Below are positions 1 to 6,439 of a stretch of 64,000 nucleotides of DNA, in pieces. The notes under the pieces were generated by a model, which was given only the letters and a program-made list of their open reading frames with translations, was not told where the DNA came from and made no database searches. The translations under genes and the position numbers were made by a program. Positions within the stretch are counted from its first letter, which is position 1, and each line of letters begins with the position of its first letter. Origin of the DNA: Bacteroidales bacterium (lineage in GTDB: Bacteria; Bacteroidota; Bacteroidia; Bacteroidales; UBA932); the NCBI GenBank assembly GCA_015060455.1, contig SUYM01000004.1:58540-122539 (forward strand), given 5' to 3'.

Positions 1-229
1 TTATATCCTCGCAGATCGTGACCCTGTGACCCGGGAGAACCGTTTCGGAGGTCTTGACCTTCTGCGTCTGTGCATCGCCCGCCGCGTATATACAAACAAC
101 CACATGGACGTGATCGCAGTGGCTCTCAAAAACGTGTTCGACCGTCGTCATGAGATCACCCGTGGAGTGAAGATCGTATGGGAGACAGAACTTATGCGTC
201 ACTTCACTGTGAAACTTGAAAGACTTTAA
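1..229 (+). CDS. tnaA: Tryptophanase, C-terminal fragment (5' end outside window)
   Basis: The reading frame is open from base 2 to the stop at 227-229, so this is the last ~75 residues of a gene that begins before the window. The fragment carries the DRDPVTREN segment, the basic RLCIARRVYTNNHMD segment and the terminal RHFTVKLERL, which match the C-terminal end of the tryptophanase / tyrosine phenol-lyase family. The RHFT-K-L ending is closer to tryptophanase. The family is PLP-dependent and cytoplasmic and splits L-tryptophan into indole, pyruvate and ammonia; the PLP lysine lies outside the window. A GTG at 26 is in frame but is internal, not a start. The gene ends before a strong bidirectional terminator at 275-307. 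Tyrosine phenol-lyase is the main alternative. Confidence 0.85.
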   Translation, partial: YILADRDPVTRENRFGGLDLLRLCIARRVYTNNHMDVIAVALKNVFDRRHEITRGVKIVWETELMRHFTVKLERL

Positions 230-274
230 ATTTCAGGGTGGAGCGTAACTGACAGAATTACAATGGTTTATGCG

Positions 275-307
275 AATCAAGGTGGGTCAATTTGACCCAC
301 CTTGATT
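275..307. terminator. Bidirectional hairpin terminator between tnaA and mrp
   Basis: Perfect 15-bp inverted repeat with a 3-base loop (arms 275-289 and 293-307). It lies between the convergent tnaA and mrp genes and can serve both strands. The T/A tract next to it is weak. Confidence 0.75.
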
Positions 308-338
308 GTTGTAAAATGTTGTACATCAGCGGTTTGTA

Positions 339-1418
339 TTACACCGGCCTCCCTGCTGCCTTCTCCGCGACCTTCTCTGCCAGCGCCACGAATGCCAGTC
401 CGTCAGGGCGGCTTGAAAGTGCTGCCGGTTCTCCGTTGTCACCTCCTTCGCGTATGCTCTGTACGATAGGAATCTGGCCGAGCACATCAATGCCGTATTT
501 GTCAGCCATCTTTTGTGCGCCACCCTTTCCGAAGATATAGTATTTTTCATCAGGGTGTTCCTCCGGGGTAAACCATGCCATGTTTTCTACCAGGCCGAAG
601 ATAGGCTTCTTTACGCTTTCGTTTCTGAACATGTTCACGCCCTTTTCCACATCGGCCAAAGCGACGTCCTGAGGCGTGCTTACGATGACCGCGCCCTCCA
701 TAGGGATATCATGCACAAGGCTTATGTGGATGTCTCCTGTTCCCGGAGGCATATCTATAAGCAGGAAGTCAAGTTCGCCCCAGTGAACCTGTAATATCAT
801 CTGTTTCAGAGCGTTGCATGCCATTGGGCCACGCCAGATGAGTGCCTGCTCCGGCTTTGCAAAATATCCGATAGACATCCATTTCACGCCGTATTTTTCA
901 AGCGGCATGATGATTTCCTTCTCATCTTCGAGAACAGCGTCCGGCACAAGTCCTTCTGTGGCAGTCATCTTCGGCACTGACGGTCCATATACATCAGCGT
1001 CGGCAAGTCCGACCTTGTATCCGAGGCGGGCGAGGGCTACGGCCAGATTGACAGCGACTGTCGATTTGCCGACTCCTCCCTTTCCTGAGGCTATGCCTAT
1101 GATGTGCCTGATGCCTTCAACCTGCTCTGTCCCGAGGTCCAGTCCGGGCTTCTTCTTCGGTGCCGCCTCCTTGACCACGGTCCTGACCTCCACGACAGTG
1201 CCCTGCGGAGCATTTCTGATGATTGCCGCCTTCGCGCTGCCGATAAGGTATTCAGCCAGCGGGTCACGATGCTTTGCGAAGCAGAGAGTCACCGTCACCG
1301 CGTTTCCGTCTGTTTCAACATTCTCGACCATTCCAAGTTCGACAATGTTCTTGTCTCCCTTTGCCGGATGCTCCACCTGACGGAGCCAGTCCATTATTTC
1401 GTTATCTGTCATATCCAT
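339..1418 (-). CDS. mrp: Mrp/NBP35 (ApbC) family iron-sulfur carrier ATPase
   Basis: This is a 359-aa cytoplasmic P-loop ATPase of the Mrp/ApbC family, which binds a bridging 4Fe-4S cluster and passes it to apo-proteins. An N-terminal MIP18/DUF59-like domain (residues ~5-80) is followed by the ParA-like domain with the deviant Walker A GKGGVGKST at 112-120, then DADVYGPS, DMPPGTGD and the GLVENMAWF region. At the place where E. coli and archaeal Mrp carry a CPxC motif, this protein has TPEEHPDEKYY and no cysteine pair. I recall this from other Bacteroidota Mrp proteins too, so it is probably a lineage trait; how the cluster is held is then unclear. The start is an ATG at 1418. The gene lies downstream of rnhB and the XRE gene on the same strand, with 55 bp to rnhB. 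Confidence 0.9.
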   Translation of the reverse strand: MDMTDNEIMDWLRQVEHPAKGDKNIVELGMVENVETDGNAVTVTLCFAKHRDPLAEYLIGSAKAAIIRNAPQGTVVEVRTVVKEAAPKKKPGLDLGTEQVEGIRHIIGIASGKGGVGKSTVAVNLAVALARLGYKVGLADADVYGPSVPKMTATEGLVPDAVLEDEKEIIMPLEKYGVKWMSIGYFAKPEQALIWRGPMACNALKQMILQVHWGELDFLLIDMPPGTGDIHISLVHDIPMEGAVIVSTPQDVALADVEKGVNMFRNESVKKPIFGLVENMAWFTPEEHPDEKYYIFGKGGAQKMADKYGIDVLGQIPIVQSIREGGDNGEPAALSSRPDGLAFVALAEKVAEKAAGRPV

Positions 1419-1473
1419 ATGATGTTTGTTCGCTTATGCTGTTATCTTTTGCAGAATGTTTTACGTCAGGAAA

Positions 1474-2133
1474 TCAGAACAAAGTCGGTTCCAACTGTTT
1501 CAGATGAAAACTCTTCCTGTGATATGGTGTGTACCCATTGTCGACAATCGCCCTTATATGCTCCGGAGTAGGGTAGCCCATGTTCTTGTCCCAGCCATAT
1601 TCCGGATATTCCAGTGCGAGCCTGCGCATGTGCTCGTCCCTGTATGTCTTGGCAAGGACCGAAGCCGCCGCAATCGAGGCAAACTTCGCGTCGCCCTTGA
1701 CTATGCAGGTGTGTTTCAAGTCCTTATATTGTTGCCATATCTCCGGACCTATGCTGGTGTCTCCTGTCATCCGGTATGGCTTGAACCTGTTTCCGTCAAT
1801 GAGCAGATGTTCCGGCAGGACTTTAAGTTTCATCACTGCACGCCACATGCCGCATATCGATGCATTCAATATATTTATGTTGTCGATTTCCTCTGCGCTG
1901 ACCTCCTCCACGGCCCATGCAATGGCCTCGCGCTCGATGATCGGTCTCAGGGTCTCGCGAGCCTTCTGAGTCATCTTCTTCGAGTCGTTCAGCAGCGGAT
2001 GATGAAAATCCTTCGGCAAGATGACCGCGGCGGCATAGACCGGTCCGGCGAGAGGACCTCTTCCCGCCTCATCGCAGCCCGCTTCAATCAGATCCGCATG
2101 GAGATAGTTCGACAGATGGATTTCGTTTTGCAT
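1474..2133 (-). CDS. rnhB: Ribonuclease HII
   Basis: This 219-aa cytoplasmic endonuclease cuts the RNA strand of RNA-DNA hybrids and acts at single ribonucleotides misincorporated into DNA. The RNase HII signature [10 protein letters not shown] is at residues 21-30, giving the first two acidic catalytic residues (D21, E22). A further aspartate is in LLIDGNRF (D113), and the last is in the [12 protein letters not shown] segment. Length and motif order are normal for the family. The ATG at 2131-2133 is followed directly by the conserved region with a short leader. It sits between the XRE regulator (18 bp upstream) and mrp, and probably shares a transcript with them. Confidence 0.95.
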   Translation of the reverse strand: MQNEIHLSNYLHADLIEAGCDEAGRGPLAGPVYAAAVILPKDFHHPLLNDSKKMTQKARETLRPIIEREAIAWAVEEVSAEEIDNINILNASICGMWRAVMKLKVLPEHLLIDGNRFKPYRMTGDTSIGPEIWQQYKDLKHTCIVKGDAKFASIAAASVLAKTYRDEHMRRLALEYPEYGWDKNMGYPTPEHIRAIVDNGYTPYHRKSFHLKQLEPTLF

Positions 2134-2151
2134 CGTGCAAAATTACACAAT

Positions 2152-2538
2152 CTATCTTTCCTCGCCAAGTCTTTTCTTCAACATCGAGATGATTTCGTTC
2201 TTGCTTCTGATGATTTCCTCGTTGGAGGCAATGATTTTTTCCAGATCCTGGATACGTCGCAGCAGTATGTCTATCTTGCCGGAGTATTCCGCCTGTATTT
2301 CCCGGAGGCTGCCGGCGCCCATCTGGGAGGGACGGTAACCGAGCACGATCTCCTCTGTCGGGGTGTCGAGCAGGTCTGCAATTTTATGGATGTTGCCGTT
2401 CAGTATAGATGTGTTGCCTTTTTCCAGGTCTCTGTATGCTGTGATTGACAGGCCCAACTGAAGGGCCATCTCTTCTTGCGTCACCTTGCGGGCCTTTCTG
2501 ATCTTGCGGATGTTTTCCTTGATGCTGCTGTTGTCCAT
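2152..2538 (-). CDS. XRE-family helix-turn-helix regulator with C-terminal coiled coil
   Basis: This is a 128-aa DNA-binding protein. Residues ~6-62 form a Cro/C1-type HTH (KARKVTQEEMALQLGLSITAYRDLEKG), and residues ~85-125 are a heptad-rich coiled coil (ILLRRIQDLEKIIASNEE) likely to dimerise. I place the start at the ATG at 2538; the frame also opens with a TTG two codons upstream, which is less likely. A promoter with a TACTTTTG -7 element lies directly upstream. The target is unknown. Autoregulation is possible because inverted repeats lie upstream, but this is inference. It leads a likely XRE-rnhB-mrp transcription unit. Confidence 0.85.
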   Translation of the reverse strand: MDNSSIKENIRKIRKARKVTQEEMALQLGLSITAYRDLEKGNTSILNGNIHKIADLLDTPTEEIVLGYRPSQMGAGSLREIQAEYSGKIDILLRRIQDLEKIIASNEEIIRSKNEIISMLKKRLGEER

Positions 2539-2560
2539 ATGCAATAAGTTTATCTATGGA

Positions 2561-2592
2561 CAAAAGTATCGGGAAAAGCAAAGTCGGTTAAA
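2561..2592 (-). promoter_or_regulatory. Bacteroidota-type promoter of the XRE-rnhB-mrp unit
   Basis: On the minus strand TACTTTTG (2568-2561) matches the -7 consensus TAnnTTTG, and TTTA (2592-2589) lies 20 bases upstream as a near match to the -33 TTTG. The start codon at 2538 leaves a short 5' leader. Confidence 0.55.
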
Positions 2593-2622
2593 CAAGAAAA
2601 TCTTACGAAACGCAAGAAAAAC

Positions 2623-2641
2623 TTTTAGAAAATGTCTAAAA
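2623..2641. promoter_or_regulatory. Small palindrome upstream of the XRE gene
   Basis: Inverted repeat TTTTAGA / TCTAAAA with a 5-base spacer in the AT-rich region between the divergent XRE gene and the small gene at 2754. It could be an operator for the XRE protein. In AT-rich sequence such a palindrome can also arise by chance. Confidence 0.3.
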
Positions 2642-2753
2642 ACATAAAAAAGAGAAAAATAAGCGTGATTTTTCTTGTGCATTATTTAAAAATCCTTGCA
2701 AATTCTTGTGCTTGTGGCGTCCTTTGCCTCCTGGTAATATAAATAATGACATT

Positions 2754-2939
2754 ATGCACACCGACTACCAACGCCTTTGCGCCTACCTTAGCCAGGCAGA
2801 TGCTTCCGCTCTGCGCTCCACAACCATGGATGAAATCTGCGCCCGTTTCAATATAAGCACCCATGATGCGGACCTGTGCTTCTACACCGATTTTGGAATG
2901 AGTGGAGAAGAAATCATAGCCGAATTATTGTTATTATGA
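2754..2939 (+). CDS. Small acidic protein of unknown function upstream of EF-G2
   Basis: This is a 61-aa product starting at the ATG at 2754 (MHTDYQRLCAYLSQADASAL). The frame is open further upstream from a TTG, but that part reads as low-quality leader. The segment TTMDEICARFNISTHDADLCF resembles a short helix-turn-helix, and the end GMSGEEIIAELL is acidic and helical. I do not recognise a named family. The gene is on the plus strand 81 bp before EF-G2, so co-transcription is likely. It could be a small regulator; no function should be assigned from the sequence alone. Confidence 0.6.
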   Translation: MHTDYQRLCAYLSQADASALRSTTMDEICARFNISTHDADLCFYTDFGMSGEEIIAELLLL

Positions 2940-3020
2940 TATTGTTTTATTAGATTTGCGAGGATGCGTCTTTTTAAGGCGGCAATCGACACAATAATTA
3001 ACAATATAACACACAAACTA

Positions 3021-5174
3021 ATGAAAGCTTATCCAACCCAACACATCCGCAATGTGGTTCTCCTTGGCAGCACGAAGTCAGGAAAGACCACGTTATCTGA
3101 AGCCATGCTTTATGAAGGTAAGGTGATTGACAGAAGAGGTACTGTAGAGGCTAAGAATACAGTCTCTGACAATGCGGAGATCGAACAGTTGAATCAGAGG
3201 TCAATCTATGCGACTCCTCTCTATGCGGAGTTCATGGACACAAAATTCAATATCATTGACACTCCGGGTGCTGATGACTTCGTGGGCGGTGCAGTTTCCG
3301 CTTTCAAGGTATGCGACACAGGAGTGCTTGTCGTAAATGCACAGCAGGGAGTCGAGGTCGGCACTCAGATATATTCCCGCTATGCAAGAGAATATGGTAT
3401 CCCGATGATCGTTGCCGTGAACCAGCTTGACGGTGAGAAGGCATCATGGGAGACAACTTTGGAATCGATGAAGGAGTCGTTCGGCGGCAAGCCGGTGGTG
3501 GTTCAGTATCCTGTGAACGTGGGTCCTGGCTTTGACGGCTTCATCGATGTGCTCAAGATGAAATATTATCACTTCCTTGACGAGAATGGAAAGCGCGAGG
3601 ATCTCGAGATTCCGGCTGACCGTCTTGAAGAGGCAGAAGAACTTAGAAACGAACTTATAGAGCGTGCAGCCGAGTATGACGACACCCTTATGGAGACATT
3701 CTTCGAGCAGGGTTCGCTTTCAGAGGATGAGATCCGCAAGGGCCTCGGAATCGGTATCCGCGAAGGTAAGGTGATGCCTATATTCTGTCTTTCTGCAAAG
3801 AAGGACATCGGAGTGAAGCGTCTTATGGAGTTCACTATCCGCACAGCGGCTTCTCCGGCAGAGCGCAAGGGCGTGACAAAGGACGAGAAAGTAATCGAGT
3901 GCAAGCAGGAGGCTCCTGTATCACTCTTTATATATAAGACAGCGGTTGAGCCGCATCTTGGCGAGGTTGCATATTTCAAGGTGATGTCGGGTGAACTCAC
4001 CGAGGGTATGGACCTTGAAAATCCTGAAACGGGTGACAAGGAAAGGATTTCAGCAATCTATGCGGTTGCCGGCAAGAAGAAGGAGAAGGTTACCGACCTT
4101 ATCGCAGGAGATATCGGATGTACCGTGAAACTCCGCGCAGCAAAGACAAATGTAACTCTCTGTGCTCCAGGTGCGGATATCTGCTACAAGGACATCGTGT
4201 TCCCTCATTACAAATATCGTTGTGCTGTCAAGGCAAAGGATGCAAAGGATGAGGAGAAGGTGAGCGAGGCAATGGCAAAGATCGCTGCCGAGGATCCTAC
4301 ATACGTGATCGAATATCACAAGGAGCAGAAGCAGACCATCCTCAAAGGTATGGGTGAGCAGCATGTGAACACTCTCAAATGGAGACTCCAGAATGAGAAC
4401 AAACTTGAAATCGAGTTCGCTGCACCTAAGATCTCATACCGCGAGACCATCACCAAGATTGCTTGTGCGGACTATCGTCACAAGAAGCAGTCAGGTGGAG
4501 CAGGTCAGTTCGGTGAGGTTCACCTTCTTATCGCTCCTTATCAGGAGGGTGTCGATCCTGGCAACAGATTCAAGGTCGATGGCAAGGAAATCGTTCTCAA
4601 CATCAAGGGTAAGGAAGAGTTTGATCTTCCATGGGGCGGTAAACTCGAATACTACAACTGTATCGTAGGTGGTGCCATTGATGCACGCTTCATGCCTGCC
4701 ATCCTCAAGGGTATCAACGAGAAGATGAGCGAGGGCCCTCTCACAGGTTCACTTGCACGTGATATCCGTGTATATGTATATGACGGTAAGATGCACCCGG
4801 TTGACTCAAATGAAATCTCATTCGTTCTTGCGGCACGTAACGCGTTCAAGGAAGCATTCCGCGCAGCAGGTCCGAAGATCATGGAGCCGATCTACAATGT
4901 TGAGGTGCTTACCCCGTCCGAGTACATGGGTGCCTGCATGTCCGATCTCCAGAACCGTCGCGCTCTCATCGAGGGTATGGGGTCAGACAAGGGATTCGAG
5001 GTCATCAAGGCCCGCGTTCCGCTTGCAGAACTTTACCGTTACTCGACAACCCTCAGTTCTCTTACATCAGGTAGTGCAACCTTCACAATGGACTTCGCTG
5101 ACTACCAGCCGGTACCGGGCGATGTACAGGAGAAACTCCTGAAAGCATACCTTGAAGAGGAGAAGGAAGACTAA
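3021..5174 (+). CDS. fusA2: EF-G2: elongation factor G paralogue with degenerate GTPase motifs
   Basis: This 717-aa protein has the EF-G domain order: G domain (~8-290), domain II, domain III, domain IV with SGGAGQFGEVHLLIAPY, and the EF-G C domain. The ATG at 3021 (MKAYPTQHIRNVVLLG) puts the P-loop at the usual distance; an upstream in-frame ATG at 2964 adds 19 atypical residues. The P-loop GSTKSGKT (16-23) is intact. In the switch I region the canonical RGITI reads RSIYA, so the magnesium-binding threonine is lost. In switch II, DTPGADDF (80-87) replaces the catalytic histidine of DTPGHVDF with alanine. The NKxD base-recognition motif is NQLD (134-137). These changes resemble Bacteroides EF-G2, reported to support translation without GTP hydrolysis during carbon limitation. 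The canonical fusA is presumably elsewhere. Confidence 0.9.
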   Translation: MKAYPTQHIRNVVLLGSTKSGKTTLSEAMLYEGKVIDRRGTVEAKNTVSDNAEIEQLNQRSIYATPLYAEFMDTKFNIIDTPGADDFVGGAVSAFKVCDTGVLVVNAQQGVEVGTQIYSRYAREYGIPMIVAVNQLDGEKASWETTLESMKESFGGKPVVVQYPVNVGPGFDGFIDVLKMKYYHFLDENGKREDLEIPADRLEEAEELRNELIERAAEYDDTLMETFFEQGSLSEDEIRKGLGIGIREGKVMPIFCLSAKKDIGVKRLMEFTIRTAASPAERKGVTKDEKVIECKQEAPVSLFIYKTAVEPHLGEVAYFKVMSGELTEGMDLENPETGDKERISAIYAVAGKKKEKVTDLIAGDIGCTVKLRAAKTNVTLCAPGADICYKDIVFPHYKYRCAVKAKDAKDEEKVSEAMAKIAAEDPTYVIEYHKEQKQTILKGMGEQHVNTLKWRLQNENKLEIEFAAPKISYRETITKIACADYRHKKQSGGAGQFGEVHLLIAPYQEGVDPGNRFKVDGKEIVLNIKGKEEFDLPWGGKLEYYNCIVGGAIDARFMPAILKGINEKMSEGPLTGSLARDIRVYVYDGKMHPVDSNEISFVLAARNAFKEAFRAAGPKIMEPIYNVEVLTPSEYMGACMSDLQNRRALIEGMGSDKGFEVIKARVPLAELYRYSTTLSSLTSGSATFTMDFADYQPVPGDVQEKLLKAYLEEEKED

Positions 5175-5196
5175 TCTCACACAATTCTCTTATAAG

Positions 5197-5241
5197 ATCC
5201 GCAGAAAGCGCAGCGCCCCTGCCGCCTTTCTGCGGATTTTT
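5197..5241 (+). terminator. Rho-independent terminator after EF-G2
   Basis: A 12-bp perfect stem (5197-5208 with 5226-5237) is followed by TTTTT, 22 bp after the EF-G2 stop codon. Confidence 0.85.
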
Positions 5242-5242
5242 A

Positions 5243-5266
5243 ATGATTATCCGTCATCAGTGCAGT
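5243..5266 (+). repeat. Head motif shared by both non-coding islands
   Basis: ATGATTATCCGT, five variable bases, then GTGCAGT. The same motif with the same spacing occurs at 54674-54697, also on the plus strand and also at the start of the other repeat island. This suggests the islands share a common origin beyond the hairpin core. Confidence 0.5.
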
Positions 5267-5294
5267 AAACTGTTCGCGCTTCCTACCTGCTCCG

Positions 5295-5545
5295 TCCGTA
5301 AAACAGGCAAAATTACGGACGTAGAATGCATTTCGCTGCCTTGCATCCGTAAAACGGGCCTAATCACGGACGGAGAATGCATTTCGCTGCCTTGCATCCG
5401 TAAAACAGGCGAAATTACGGACGGAGCAAGCATTTTGCCGCCTTGCATCCGTAAAACAGGCGAAATTACGGACGGAGAATGCATTTCGCTGCCTAGCATC
5501 CGTAAAACGGGCCTAATCACGGACGGAGCAAGCAAAATTGATGTT
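5295..5545. repeat. Tandem array of five 51-bp palindromic units
   Basis: Units start at 5295, 5346, 5397, 5448 and 5499, an exact 51-bp period. Each unit holds an inverted repeat: TCCGTAA with TTACGGA in units 1, 3 and 4, shortened to TCCGT with ACGGA in units 2 and 5. The arms enclose an AAAACAGG-type loop. The rest of the unit (GGAGAATGCATTTCGCTGCC or GGAGCAAGCATTTTGCCGCC) alternates between two versions. As 51 is divisible by 3, reading frames stay open on both strands as 17-residue repeats, but there is no credible start, signal or homology, so I treat it as non-coding. Confidence 0.85.
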
Positions 5546-5555
5546 TGCGCCCTCC

Positions 5556-5792
5556 GGACCCGGCACGAAGCAGGCGAGCGAGCCCCTCAGGTATCGCTCG
5601 CGAACCTGCTTCGAGCAGGCGGAGATCATTTATTCCGCCTGCGGTGCTGCGCGAGAGCACCAGCATCACAAATGCCACGACAGCACAGCATCAGAAATTC
5701 CGCAAGACATTACCAGCGCCACAAATCCCGCACAACACTACCTGCATTTTTGCGGAGACCTGCAACATCTCTGGTCTCCGCACAACACTCCC
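5556..5792 (+). repeat. Multi-hairpin dispersed repeat, copy 1
   Basis: A GC-rich structured element with four hairpins: 5567-5612 (GAAGCAGG plus CGAGCGA arms), 5615-5642 (9-bp perfect stem GCAGGCGGA), 5643-5661 (GGTGCT/AGCACC) and 5751-5782 (10-bp stem TGCGGAGACC). A second copy in inverted orientation occupies 54828-55108. Over about 165 bases covering hairpins 1-3 the two copies differ at only a few positions. No protein is encoded convincingly in either copy. It may be a REP/BIME-like mobile palindromic element or a structured RNA. Confidence 0.8.
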
Positions 5793-5941
5793 GAATTAAT
5801 AACTCGGCAGCAGTTCCGGTAGATTTGCACTATGCCTCTCATCGTCATGCCGAGCCGTCATACCGGAACAGGGTCAAATGGAGACATCCGCTGTGCATCT
5901 CGACGCCACACCTTGCTGACGCCCTCCACAATATTACGTTT

Positions 5942-6026
5942 TCATCCGGAAAACAACCCCCGAAACCCGGATGAGAAGCGAAATTTCCCATGTTCATCCG
6001 GAAATACGTACCCAAATCCCGGATGA
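5942..6026. repeat. Pair of TCATCCGG hairpins
   Basis: Two imperfect copies of a hairpin with arms TCATCCGG and CCGGATGA (5942-5949/5967-5974 and 5994-6001/6019-6026), each with a 17-base A/C-rich loop and 52 bp apart. They resemble the 51-bp array in design (short stem starting in CCG, A/C-rich loop) but not in sequence. The remaining 5793-5941 shows no gene. Confidence 0.7.
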
Positions 6027-6106
6027 GATTATAGATTGTAATCAGGTGAGTTTTTCTGCACCTTTGCGGATAATCACACGGATAATCATAAAAAATTCAA
6101 AAAAAA

Positions 6107-6137
6107 TTTGGAGATTTAAAAATAATGCGTACCTTTG
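6107..6137 (+). promoter_or_regulatory. Promoter of tRNA-Gly
   Basis: TTTG at 6107-6110 and TACCTTTG at 6130-6137 with a 19-base spacer form an exact match to the Bacteroidota -33/-7 promoter. Transcription would start about 35 bases before the mature tRNA. Confidence 0.8.
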
Positions 6138-6179
6138 CAATCCCAAACGGAAAAGTTCTTTTGGGTTTCAGAGAAAAAT

Positions 6180-6255
6180 GCGGAAATAGCTCAGTTGGTA
6201 GAGCATAACCTTGCCAAGGTTAGGGTCGCGAGTTCGAGTCTCGTTTTCCGCTCCA
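6180..6255 (+). tRNA. tRNA-Gly (anticodon GCC)
   Basis: This folds into a complete cloverleaf. The acceptor stem is GCGGAAA with TTTCCGC. The D arm contains AGCTCAGTTGGTAGAGC. The anticodon arm has a TAACC/GGTTA stem with loop TTGCCAA and anticodon GCC. The T arm contains GTTCGAGTC. The discriminator base is U (6252), as usual for bacterial tRNA-Gly, and CCA is encoded at 6253-6255. It reads glycine codons GGC and GGU. No tRNA neighbour is present. Confidence 0.97.
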
Positions 6256-6259
6256 AAAC

Positions 6260-6279
6260 AGGTCATCTTCGGATGACCT
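6260..6279 (+). terminator. UUCG-tetraloop hairpin after tRNA-Gly
   Basis: AGGTCATC-TTCG-GATGACCT has a perfect 8-bp stem with a cUUCGg tetraloop, five bases after the encoded CCA. It probably marks the 3' processing or attenuation site. The T tract after it is weak. Confidence 0.6.
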
Positions 6280-6340
6280 TAAATTTTGAGAAAGAGCCGA
6301 GGGTCAGAAAAATCTACCTGACGAGGTATCTATTATATGC

Positions 6341-6369
6341 AGTCGCCCATTATTGAGGCGGCTTTTTTA
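6341..6369 (+). terminator. Terminator downstream of tRNA-Gly
   Basis: AGTCGCC pairs with GGCGGCT (6341-6347 and 6357-6363, one G-U pair) and is followed by a run of seven T. This is the better candidate for the end of the tRNA transcript. Confidence 0.6.
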
Positions 6370-6403
6370 TTTTGTTTTCTTCATTAAAATTGTTAAAATT
6401 GCG

Positions 6404-6424
6404 ATTGTTATGTCGTATAACAAT
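6404..6424. promoter_or_regulatory. Palindrome directly upstream of GH88 gene
   Basis: ATTGTTAT and ATAACAAT form a perfect 8-bp inverted repeat around a 5-base centre. It ends 15 bases before the GH88 start codon, a position suited to an operator. Confidence 0.4.
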
Positions 6425-6439
6425 AATTGACAATTACTT

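Noticed and set aside
1426..2448. 340-codon plus-strand open frame
   Set aside because: It is antisense to rnhB and the XRE gene, both of which have clear motifs.
5295..5545. Possible CRISPR array
   Set aside because: The whole 51-bp unit is repeated, including what would be spacers, and the units contain internal palindromes. No cas gene is present.
5243..5974. 243-codon open frame across the repeat island
   Set aside because: The frame is kept open only because the repeat period is a multiple of three; the opposite strand is open as well, and there is no plausible start signal, domain or composition of a protein.
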